Source: Bacteroidales bacterium UBA4814 (GTDB lineage: Bacteria > Bacteroidota > Bacteroidia > Bacteroidales > UBA7960). From it: a stretch of 14,548 nucleotides of DNA. The stretch covers positions 1-14,548 of the forward strand of contig DHFW01000011.1 in assembly GCA_002402465.1 (NCBI GenBank), in the 5' to 3' direction. This document shows, in pieces, positions 1 through 5,563 of the stretch (positions are counted from its first letter, which is position 1; the number at the start of each line of letters is the position of its first letter). The notes beneath the pieces were generated by a model. That model worked only from the letters and a program-made list of their open reading frames with translations, was not told where the DNA came from and did not search any database. Made by a program: the position numbers and the translations under genes.

Positions 1-144
1 GAAATGAACGGCGCCGTATCATTTCTCCAACCATCGGTATAAAAATCACCTTCGGTCGTTTCTTGCCGATGCAAAGTTCTTTAATTATTTTTACTTTTGA
101 AAACCAATCTGTACGATTGTCCGATTAATAGGGGGCTAAGCCAG
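1..144. other. Left-edge region before the first attC-like element; no gene assigned
   Basis: By the cassette model this is the tail of a preceding cassette. On the plus strand one frame is open from the window edge to a TAA at 126-128, about 40 codons, ending 16 bp before the attC core at 145. That geometry resembles the next two cassettes, whose stops lie 7 bp before their cores, but I recognise no family and a frame of this length can be open by chance. On the minus strand GAACTTTGC (about 71-79) resembles a Bacteroidota -7 element and could drive a gene running off the left edge from ATGs near 24-35. Neither reading can be confirmed from this window. Confidence 0.25.
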
Positions 145-300
145 TGCCAACATGCTATACCTGACAATTAGCTTCGCTGCTACTTCGTGGTGCGGGAGCA
201 ATGCAGGTTTGGGGGTTTCTGCTTCGCGTTATCTTTCTTTTCGGGGGATAGGTGAGCAGCCCGCAAATCCGCAACTGTGGCTATACCAGGACCGTTGGGC
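145..300 (+). repeat. attC-like recombination site 1 (156 bp)
   Basis: This 156-bp element starts with TGCCAAC, which resembles an R'' core, and ends with GTTGGGC (294-300), a perfect GTTRRRY R' core. It is nearly identical to the element at 950-1105. Between the cores an AATTA...GCTGC arm on the left can pair with a GCAGC-containing arm on the right, giving a long imperfect hairpin. The outer left arm GCTATACC (154-161) should pair with GGTATAGC near the right end, but here the right arm reads GCTATACC, with two symmetric C/G changes that break the pairing. Integron attC sites have this R''-L''-loop-L'-R' layout, usually at 57-141 bp, so this one is slightly long. The identification is inferred from the architecture and the core complementarity described for site 2. 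Confidence 0.7.
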
Positions 301-395
301 AGCATAGTAATCGCAACTTCAAACGTTGATTGGAGAGAAAAAAGTGGGAATATTTTGACCATAAATTCGTATCTTTCGACATTAAATGATTGACA

Positions 396-608
396 ATGAA
401 AACTAAGGAACTCATAAAAGAAATACAGAAACTTCCTGTCAGAAAGCGGATTTATGTAATTGAGCGTTCAATGCACCTGATACGTAAGCAGGAAGAAGAA
501 GACCAGATAAAAAAGGCAGCAGACAAATTGTATGGAGACTACCTCACAGACAAAGAACTGACTGTATTTACGAACCTTGACTTTGAAAACTTCTATGAAA
601 CAAGGTGA
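396..608 (+). CDS. Putative antitoxin of a MazF-type toxin-antitoxin module
   Basis: This 70-residue charged, mostly helical protein is encoded directly upstream of a MazF/PemK-type toxin and overlaps it by 14 bp, the usual antitoxin-first arrangement. I chose ATG 396 over the in-frame TTG at 390. Lys/Glu-rich stretches (about residues 8-45) suggest helices, and the C-terminal DKELTVFTNLDFENFYE segment (about residues 52-68) resembles the acidic tails with which small antitoxins wrap their toxins. I see no clear ribbon-helix-helix or AbrB fold, so the antitoxin call rests on position, size and the tail. A near-consensus -7 element TATCTTTC (370-377, last base differing from TAnnTTTG) lies 19 bp upstream, so the module may carry its own promoter inside the cassette. 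Both genes read in the direction expected for cassette genes. Confidence 0.7.
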   Translation: MKTKELIKEIQKLPVRKRIYVIERSMHLIRKQEEEDQIKKAADKLYGDYLTDKELTVFTNLDFENFYETR

Positions 609-942
609 AATCTGGTTGATTAATCTTGACCCGACCGTGGGAGCCGAGATAAAAAAGACAAGACCGGCAATAATTGTGAACGACAATGCACTGGGGAAAT
701 TACCGCTGAAAATCATAGTACCGATAACTGACTGGAAAGACAGATACGAAATTGCTCCTTGGATGACAAAACTTGAGCCCGACAAAGAAAACGGATTAAC
801 AAAGATTTCTGCGGCTGACAGTTTTCAAATCCGTTCAGTTTCGCAGGAGAGATTTGTAAAACGAATAGGGACTGTTCCAGAAACTATAATGGACGAAATA
901 CGGATTGGACTTGCGAAAGTTCTATCCATCGACAGTGAATAA
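595..942 (+). CDS. MazF/PemK-family endoribonuclease toxin
   Basis: This 115-residue protein is probably a sequence-specific mRNA-cleaving toxin of the MazF/PemK superfamily, acting in the cytoplasm and neutralised by the preceding antitoxin. The N-terminus GEIWLINLDPTVGAEIKKTRP carries the family signature, with the conserved Arg in the TRP motif (R23) followed by strand AIIVNDN. The VPITDW segment (T45) is where MazF proteins place their second catalytic residue. The C-terminal ISAADSFQIRSVSQERF and the helix beginning ETIMDEIRIGLAKVL fit the family. I start at ATG 595, inside the antitoxin gene, giving a normal family length; an upstream in-frame start at 577 would add six unconserved residues. 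The stop is 7 bp before the attC core at 950, typical for the gene of an integron cassette. The key residues are intact, so it could be functional. The cleavage sequence cannot be predicted. Confidence 0.9.
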   Translation: MKQGEIWLINLDPTVGAEIKKTRPAIIVNDNALGKLPLKIIVPITDWKDRYEIAPWMTKLEPDKENGLTKISAADSFQIRSVSQERFVKRIGTVPETIMDEIRIGLAKVLSIDSE

Positions 943-949
943 CTACGCT

Positions 950-1105
950 GCCCAACATGCTATACCTGACAATTAGCTTCGCTGCTACTTCGTGGTGCGG
1001 GTGCAGTGCAGGTTTCGGGGTTTCTGCTTCGCGTTATCTTCCGTTTCGGGGGATAGTTTAGCAGCCCGTAATTCGCAACATGCAGGTATAGCAGGCACGT
1101 TGCAC
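950..1105 (+). repeat. attC-like recombination site 2 (156 bp)
   Basis: The element begins with a perfect R'' core GCCCAAC (950-956) and ends with the R' core GTTGCAC (1099-1105). The outer arms TGCTATACCTG (958-968) and CAGGTATAGCA (1083-1093) are an 11-bp perfect inverted repeat. Inside, AATTA...GCTGCTA pairs with TAGCAGC...TAATT across an asymmetric internal loop. The strongest evidence is a rule of cassette integration: the first bases of a cassette are complementary to the R'' core of its own attC. The cassette beginning at 295 starts TTGGGCAGC and its R'' with flank reads GCTGCCCAA, a match of nine bases; the next cassette switches to TTGCAC and ends in GTGCAA. This supports a real recombination site rather than a plain dispersed repeat. 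Confidence 0.78.
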
Positions 1106-1128
1106 TCAAGCATAAGAAACAGACGCAT

Positions 1129-1572
1129 ATGACATTAACGGAAGAACAAATAAAAGAAATAGCCGAAAATCTTGATATGGGAATGCGTTGTTTTTACCAC
1201 CTGAAAACGGGTGAAATTGAAGCAACTCCGGATTTTTTTGATGGTGACTGGATTGGACAAGATACCGAGCCATGGCAAGAGACGCTGGACAAATTAGATG
1301 AAAATTGGGGCGACTACTTCGAATTTGAAAAAATGACATCGCATGAGAGTTTTGAGATTATGGCCGATTTCGCAGAGACCGTTGATAATAATAAATTACA
1401 GGACAGACTTTTTAAAGCATTAAATAAATCAAAACCATTCAGGAATTTTAAATGGGAAATTGATAACTCAGGTGAATACAGACAAAAATGGTTCGATTAT
1501 AAGAACCAGCGAGTGATTGAATTTGTAAAGACCCAAATTGAACAGCATAATCGGGATTATACGGATGAATAA
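1129..1572 (+). CDS. UPF0158 family protein (hypothetical)
   Basis: This 147-residue acidic protein resembles the uncharacterised UPF0158 family. Supporting features are an N-terminal helix followed by the YHLKTGEIEATPDF segment (about residues 24-37), an acidic middle with WGDYFEFEKMTSHESFEIMADF (about 61-82), a helix with DRLFKALNKSKPFRNFKWEI (about 92-111) and the C-terminal RQKWFDYKNQRVIEFVKTQI segment. The family has no established biochemical role, so I assign none. The gene is first in the second cassette, starting 23 bp after the R' core, and its stop codon overlaps the start of the next gene by 8 bp, so the two are probably co-translated. Length and frame look intact. Proteins of this family are often found in accessory DNA, which fits the cassette context. 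Confidence 0.75.
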   Translation: MTLTEEQIKEIAENLDMGMRCFYHLKTGEIEATPDFFDGDWIGQDTEPWQETLDKLDENWGDYFEFEKMTSHESFEIMADFAETVDNNKLQDRLFKALNKSKPFRNFKWEIDNSGEYRQKWFDYKNQRVIEFVKTQIEQHNRDYTDE

Positions 1573-1957
1573 CAAAGAATTAGAAAAGAAAACCACAGCG
1601 ATAATAAATTCATTGATATACGAAAAAGGCTATATTTGTTCTGTTGACGTTCTTTTGAGACTGGAATACTTAACACAGAAGGATTACCAAGATTGGAGGT
1701 TCGGGCGAGTGCCGTATTTAGAGAAAGTTTGCAATGTGAACCTGAAAAAACTCTCATTGACAAACAGAATAATCAGAAAATTCGCAGAGCAGCGACAGTT
1801 GAAGAATTCATGGACTGGATACAATCAATGGGGGACAAAAAATAAAAGGATATTGGTGTTCAGTAAATCAGGTGACCCGAATATATAAAAACTTTACGCA
1901 ACGCATTTTATTGATAACAAGAGAATTAACGAACTGAAAGAATTGAAAAATAATTAA
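1565..1957 (+). pseudogene. Hypothetical cassette protein interrupted by an in-frame stop
   Basis: From ATG 1565, which overlaps the end of the UPF0158 gene, the frame encodes 107 residues (N-terminus MNNKELEKK) and stops at TAA 1886-1888. The same frame continues without other stops to TAA 1955-1957, adding KLYATHFIDNKRINELKELKNN. The segment before the stop (SWTGYNQWGTKNKRILVFSK, then SGDPNI) and the segment after it look like one continuous protein, and from memory relatives carry a Glu before KLYATH. A single GAA-to-TAA change would explain the stop. The extended end lies 7 bp before the attC core at 1965, the same spacing as in the toxin cassette, which independently supports 1957 as the original end. 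I do not recognise a function; the protein appears soluble. A truncated 107-residue product might still be made. Confidence 0.62.
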
Positions 1958-1964
1958 TGCCAGT

Positions 1965-1970
1965 GTGCAA
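1965..1970 (+). other. Remaining R'' core of a third attC-like site, interrupted
   Basis: GTGCAA is complementary to TTGCAC, the first six bases of the cassette that starts at 1100, as expected for the R'' core closing that cassette. The next base is T instead of the usual C, and nothing resembling the attC arms follows. Instead the sequence passes directly into a group II intron end. The last A (1970) is ambiguous between the core and the intron. The rest of this attC has been displaced or lost. Confidence 0.5.
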
Positions 1971-2053
1971 TCGAGTAGACGGCCGGTGAGCCGTTAAGCC
2001 CACCGGAGCCCCTCTCACACCACTGTACGTGCGGGCATCGTTTACAGCGGTTC
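1970..2053 (-). mobile_element. Truncated group II intron 3' end (domains V and VI)
   Basis: Read on the minus strand, this stretch has the layout of a group II intron 3' terminus. Domain V: ACCGCTGTA (2043-2051) pairs with TACAGTGGT (2019-2027) with one G-U wobble, has a CG bulge on the 3' side, and carries a CGC triad, as in class C and D introns. A short linker GTGAGAGG follows, then a domain VI hairpin with arms 1983-1991 and 1998-2006. The terminus CTACTCGAT lies immediately before the attC core. Domain V's upper stem has mismatches, so it may be inactive. No reverse transcriptase/maturase ORF exists upstream on this strand, so the intron is a remnant. Class C-attC introns insert at TTGT/T in the R'' core, opposite to the cassette genes, matching both the position and the orientation here. 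Confidence 0.66.
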
Positions 2054-2138
2054 ATTAAAATGTGGGGCAATTCTTAGGTAAAGATCGAGCATGGCTTCAT
2101 TGTATACGCTAAGTATCCAAAACCAGCTATGTCTCAGG

Positions 2139-2189
2139 GGGTCAATATGCGCCGGAATCGCTCCCAAAAGGGTCAGCTTAGTCCGGAAT
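2139..2189. mobile_element. Probable IS21-family end remnant (two terminal-type direct repeats)
   Basis: Two direct copies of GGGTCA-N7-CCGGAAT occur at 2139-2158 and 2170-2189, 31 bp apart. IS21-family elements carry several such short direct repeats inside their ends, and GGTCA...CCGGAAT-type repeats are, from memory, common in Bacteroidota members. No istA or istB coding sequence is present, so this is at most an end fragment. It may have truncated the adjacent group II intron. The family assignment is from memory and tentative. Confidence 0.4.
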
Positions 2190-2232
2190 ATCCAGAAGGT
2201 TCCAAGTTTTTTCCTTAAAACCTTCTTACCTT

Positions 2233-2264
2233 CATACCCTCATACCCTCATACCCTCATACCCT
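2233..2264 (+). repeat. Short tandem repeat, four copies of CATACCCT
   Basis: Four perfect 8-bp CATACCCT units lie 17 bp past the stop of the M14 peptidase gene, on its downstream side, flanked by degenerate partial units. It probably arose by slippage and has no evident coding role. Similar low-complexity repeats lie near the 3' ends of other genes in the window. Confidence 0.9.
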
Positions 2265-2281
2265 CATGCCAGCTCACTCTC

Positions 2282-4042
2282 TCACTTCCCAATTCTCATA
2301 ACTCTTCCCACCGGATACACATTGTGCTGCTGGTCGTAGTAAGGTGTTTGCTCGTAAAACCAGTTCAGGATTTCGCGCGGGTTGGAAGCAAAGGCTGTAT
2401 CGTTGGCCTTCTTTTCTTCGAAGCGCTTCTGCAGTTCAGGATCGTCCTGCAGCATTTGGCGGGCAATGGCTTCCATGGCGTAGCTTTCGAAATATTCGGT
2501 GCGCTGGAAAATGGCATTGAAGAATCCCCAGGCGGCAAATGAGGAGGGCGCATCGGGTTCGAGGGCATGGGCAATCAAACGGGCAAGGGGCTGATTCATG
2601 GGCACCACGGCCGAGCCGGCAGGAAAGCGGCGGGTTTCGGTTACCGGCAATGATTTGAAGCGGGCCATTTGCCGGCCTTCATTTACCGAACCGGCCAGGT
2701 TCACATCCCGGAAACGGTAGGATTCAACTTCCATTTCTTTTTCTTCCGAAAGGAAAGTCATTTCAACCCCCTGCATTTGAAGCCTTTCAATCACATCGTA
2801 CCACTGCACTGGAATGATATATGCTTCTGGCAGCATGACCGTAACTGTTGGTTCCTGTTTATAAAACCAGGGGATCTGGAAGGTTGTTGGCTTGTCACTT
2901 TCGTAAATAAACCACTGCCCGCCGCTGAGGTCGCTGATGATTTTCTGGTATTCAACGCCTTTAAAGTCGATCATTACGCTGTCGCTGGCGGTGCGGAAGT
3001 CGAGGGGGAAGGGCTGCGCCCTGAATTCCGCGGAAGCGGTAAATGCATCGGCGGCCTTTACCCGGGCTTTAAAACTTTGGTGGTTGCCATGCAGTAATTG
3101 CATGGTATGCAGTATGCTGTAATAGGTGGCTTCCACGCGCAGGTGGTAGGGTTTGAGCATGTGTGTTTCGAGCAGCAGCCCGGGGCGGTTGCGTTGGGCG
3201 GCAAAACCGTTGGAGAGGGCGGGGGGCGAGGTGCGCGACACCAGCCCGCTGCGCGGATCGTGCCAGTTGCGGTAGGTCACATAAGGGAAGGCAGGATAGC
3301 CACTATTTTCCATCAAGTTTTCCCACTCGGGAAGGAATTCCTGCTCACACCAGTCCGAAATACCTTTTTCCATATTGCCAAAAATCTCAATGATATAAGT
3401 CAGGGGATACTGGTAGTCGCCTCCGTTTGTGGAGTGGGTGTCGATGTAGAAGTCGGGCTGCCAGTCATTCCACAGCATGAGGAAATGCTGCATTTCAAGG
3501 GCATCGGCCTTGAGGAAGTCGCGGTTCAGGTTCAGGTTGCGGGCGTTGGTTCGCCAGCCCATTTCTTCGGGTCCGTTTTGGTTAATGCGGTTGTAGGGGC
3601 CAAAACGCTCATGGCCATCCACATTGAAAATGGGGATAAACAGCAGGGTGGTGTGGTCAAGCAATTCCAGGTGCTTGCCATGGATCACCATATCGCGCAG
3701 CAGCATCAGTCCGGCATCCTTACCATCGGGTTCGCCCGGGTGTATGGCGGCCTGTACCAGCAACACAATGTTTCCGCTGGCATGCACCTGATCGGGTGTG
3801 AAACGCCCCTGCCTGTCGAGGATCAGCAGCGGCAGCTCGCGCAGCTGGTGGCTTTGCCCAAAAGTGGTGTAATGCAGCATGGGCGAAGCTTCGGCCAGGC
3901 GCTTGCTGAAGGCAATGGTTTCATCATAGCGCGGAGTCTGGTTCTTACCGTGTGCTTCGTACCAGGTTAGCCAGCTGTTATTTGCAAATGCCTGAATACT
4001 AATTATTGCGATGGCTGCGAAAAGGATATTTCTCAAAAACAT
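2282..4042 (-). CDS. Secreted M14-family zinc carboxypeptidase
   Basis: This 586-residue protein probably removes C-terminal residues from peptides, or cleaves cell-wall peptides, outside the cytoplasm. Residues 1-20 form a signal peptide (basic start, hydrophobic core, cleavage near AFA/NN) with no lipobox Cys. The M14 catalytic domain spans about 40-320: zinc ligands H101 and E104 in HPGEPDGKDA, the Asn-Arg substrate-binding motif NLNLNRDF (N173, R174), the third zinc ligand H203 in DTHSTNGGDYQYP, and the catalytic Glu E292 in LLLETH. All key residues are present. The remaining 250 or so residues are an uncharacterised C-terminal region that may hold an accessory domain. The ATG at 4042 follows a -7 element by about 30 bp. 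Peptidase activity is well supported; the substrate is unknown. It is monocistronic as far as can be seen. Confidence 0.92.
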   Translation of the reverse strand: MFLRNILFAAIAIISIQAFANNSWLTWYEAHGKNQTPRYDETIAFSKRLAEASPMLHYTTFGQSHQLRELPLLILDRQGRFTPDQVHASGNIVLLVQAAIHPGEPDGKDAGLMLLRDMVIHGKHLELLDHTTLLFIPIFNVDGHERFGPYNRINQNGPEEMGWRTNARNLNLNRDFLKADALEMQHFLMLWNDWQPDFYIDTHSTNGGDYQYPLTYIIEIFGNMEKGISDWCEQEFLPEWENLMENSGYPAFPYVTYRNWHDPRSGLVSRTSPPALSNGFAAQRNRPGLLLETHMLKPYHLRVEATYYSILHTMQLLHGNHQSFKARVKAADAFTASAEFRAQPFPLDFRTASDSVMIDFKGVEYQKIISDLSGGQWFIYESDKPTTFQIPWFYKQEPTVTVMLPEAYIIPVQWYDVIERLQMQGVEMTFLSEEKEMEVESYRFRDVNLAGSVNEGRQMARFKSLPVTETRRFPAGSAVVPMNQPLARLIAHALEPDAPSSFAAWGFFNAIFQRTEYFESYAMEAIARQMLQDDPELQKRFEEKKANDTAFASNPREILNWFYEQTPYYDQQHNVYPVGRVMRIGK

Positions 4043-4072
4043 AATGCCGGTTTAAAGAATTTCCGAATCCGG

Positions 4073-4080
4073 CAAAAATA
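4073..4080 (-). promoter_or_regulatory. Promoter -7 element for the M14 peptidase gene
   Basis: On the minus strand TATTTTTG matches the Bacteroidota -7 consensus TAnnTTTG exactly and lies 30 bp upstream of the ATG. A clear TTTG -33 element at the usual distance is not seen. Confidence 0.5.
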
Positions 4081-4094
4081 CGAAAAAACAAAGA

Positions 4095-4119
4095 ACCCGG
4101 CAGAGGTGAGGTGCCGGGT
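4095..4119 (-). terminator. Terminator-like hairpin upstream of the M14 peptidase gene
   Basis: ACCCGGCA (4095-4102) and TGCCGGGT (4112-4119) form a perfect 8-bp GC-rich stem with a 9-nt loop. Read on the minus strand it is followed by TTCTTTGTTTTTT, an intrinsic terminator layout. It lies just upstream of the peptidase promoter, so it could block leftward readthrough or end a short leftward transcript. No gene is apparent between it and the Usp gene. Confidence 0.45.
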
Positions 4120-4375
4120 ATGAACCTCGAAAGAGCTATTGAACAATAATTTTGATTGTTGGGATGGTTAAATAATTAGTTTTCATCTGTAAAAAATAAC
4201 CGACTATCGCGGTGTTCTGTTTGTTCTTTTGTAATCAAAACAATTGTTTAAAAAAAAGTGCCTAAAACCTTGTTCCGTATTGGTTTTATGTCTAATATTG
4301 GAACCCTTTTCCGCTCTGTCCTCCCTTTGCGGAAAATGATATGGTCTTTGAAAGGATAATAAAAGGGCGCATTCC
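4120..4375. other. Non-coding region between divergent genes
   Basis: No gene is supported here. It is AT-rich and contains a 12-bp perfect palindrome AAACAATTGTTT (4238-4249), which could be an operator, and an 8-bp inverted repeat TTTTCCGC/GCGGAAAA (4307-4314 and 4329-4336, 14-nt loop). Neither has a recognised binding protein. Confidence 0.5.
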
Positions 4376-4407
4376 TTTGCGTATGGGTGGCAAATTTTGT
4401 AAATTTA
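4376..4407 (+). promoter_or_regulatory. Candidate promoter for the Usp-SRPBCC operon
   Basis: A TTTG (4376-4379) is followed after 20 bp by TAAATTTA (4400-4407), one mismatch from TAnnTTTG. The spacing fits the Bacteroidota -33/-7 layout and leaves an untranslated leader of about 40 nt before ATG 4454. Confidence 0.4.
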
Positions 4408-4453
4408 GGGCTGAATAATTTGTTTTTTTGTATTGTTCTAAAAACCCAAAGCC

Positions 4454-5563
4454 ATGGAAGATCGCCTGGTTACCTTAGCTACTGATCATTACACCGCTGC
4501 CGAAGTGCTGAAAGCCAAGCTCGAGGGTGCCGGCATCGCGTGTTTCCTGAAGCATGTGCACCTGATACAGGGTGCAGCGGCCGAAGGGGTGCAAATCCAG
4601 ATCCGCACCTCGGATGTGGAAAAAGCCCTGCGGCTGATGGCTGAATGGAAAGCAGAACAAGAGGAGCCCGAAAAGAAGGATATCCGGTTTATCCGGCGCA
4701 TCCTGGTTCCGGTCGACTTTTCTGTATATTCAAAAAATGCATGCCTTTATGCACTTAACCTGGCCAGCAAGCTGCAGGCCGAAATCAAGATACTCCATGT
4801 GTATTACGCCCCAATCGTTGATTTGGTACCCATTACGGATGCATACAGCATCCAGGTCGACATGGACATCAACCTGCGCGAGATCGAAGGCATTGCCCGA
4901 AAAAACCTTCTCGAATTTGTCGACGGCATACGCAGTGCCGCCCGTGAGAAAGGCTTCGGGCATATTAAAATCGGGTATTCCCTCCGAGAAGGCATTCCCG
5001 AAGATCAGATTGCCCAGGTAGCCCGCGACTACAAGCCGGGCATCATTGTGCTGGGCACCAAAGGCAAGGGTGAACAGAACAGCGATATCGTGGGCAGTGT
5101 GGTGTATCGTCTGTTCGACAAAACCCGGGTGCCCGTGCTGGCCATTCCTCAGCATTCCGTTTACGACACCTCAGCCGATGTGAAGAACATTGTGTATGCC
5201 ACCGATTTTGATGAATCCGATTATGTGGCTATACGCCGACTTATGGGCATAGTGTCTGGTTTTAATGTGCGCATCTTCTGCGTGCATGTATCCAAAGATG
5301 GCCAAAAGACCTGGGATCAGGTAAAAATGGATGCCCTGAAAGATTACTTCGGGCAGGTGCATGCGGGCATTAAGGTAGAATGCCAATTGCTCGAGGGAGA
5401 CGACACGGTTGGGCAGCTCGAAGAGTTTACCAAAGCCCGAAAAATCGACCTGATTGCCCTTACCAACCGCAAGCGCAACCTCATTGCCAGGCTTTTTAAT
5501 CCAGGCCTTACACGAAAACTGATTCATCAGAGCAGTATTCCACTTTTGGTGTTCAGGGCATGA
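4454..5563 (+). CDS. DUF2007 domain fused to two universal stress protein domains
   Basis: This 369-residue cytoplasmic protein has three parts. Residues 1-68 resemble DUF2007, a small putative signal-transducing domain (start LVTLATDHYTAAEVLKAKLE, then GVQIQIRTSDVEKALRLM). Residues 80-232 are a universal stress protein domain opening RRILVPVDFS and carrying the nucleotide-binding loop: G201, G204 and G206 in GTKGKGEQNS, then G214-S215 before VPVLAIP. Residues 243-369 form a second Usp domain (NIVYATDFDESD, ending IPLLVFRA) in which the corresponding loop is ALTNRKRNLIARLFNPG, lacking the Gly-x-x-Gly pattern. Tandem Usp proteins often keep only one ATP site, so a regulatory or stress-sensing role is likely, with no defined partner. 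The ATG at 4454 gives the complete DUF2007 start. Its last four bases overlap the next gene's start, indicating translational coupling. Confidence 0.88.
   Translation: MEDRLVTLATDHYTAAEVLKAKLEGAGIACFLKHVHLIQGAAAEGVQIQIRTSDVEKALRLMAEWKAEQEEPEKKDIRFIRRILVPVDFSVYSKNACLYALNLASKLQAEIKILHVYYAPIVDLVPITDAYSIQVDMDINLREIEGIARKNLLEFVDGIRSAAREKGFGHIKIGYSLREGIPEDQIAQVARDYKPGIIVLGTKGKGEQNSDIVGSVVYRLFDKTRVPVLAIPQHSVYDTSADVKNIVYATDFDESDYVAIRRLMGIVSGFNVRIFCVHVSKDGQKTWDQVKMDALKDYFGQVHAGIKVECQLLEGDDTVGQLEEFTKARKIDLIALTNRKRNLIARLFNPGLTRKLIHQSSIPLLVFRA

Noticed and set aside
180..362. Minus-strand 60-codon open frame across the first repeat
   Set aside because: It lies mostly within the attC-like element, resembles no family, and its frame is explained by the palindromic repeat.
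145..1105. Composite transposon or IS pair flanking the toxin-antitoxin genes
   Set aside because: The 156-bp elements encode no transposase and show no target-site duplication. The core complementarity fits attC sites better.
2233..2264. CRISPR-like array in the CATACCCT repeats
   Set aside because: The units are directly adjacent with no spacers and only 8 bp long. It is a simple tandem repeat.
2091..2339. Plus-strand open frame of 82 codons over the IS21-like remnant and tandem repeat
   Set aside because: Its sequence is made of repeat-derived residues and it overlaps the end of the peptidase gene; no family resemblance.
3098..3970. Plus-strand open frame of 290 codons opposite the M14 peptidase
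   Set aside because: It is fully antisense to a clear peptidase gene with all catalytic motifs. Its protein is low-complexity (Val/Gly/Gln/His-rich) and unlike any family.
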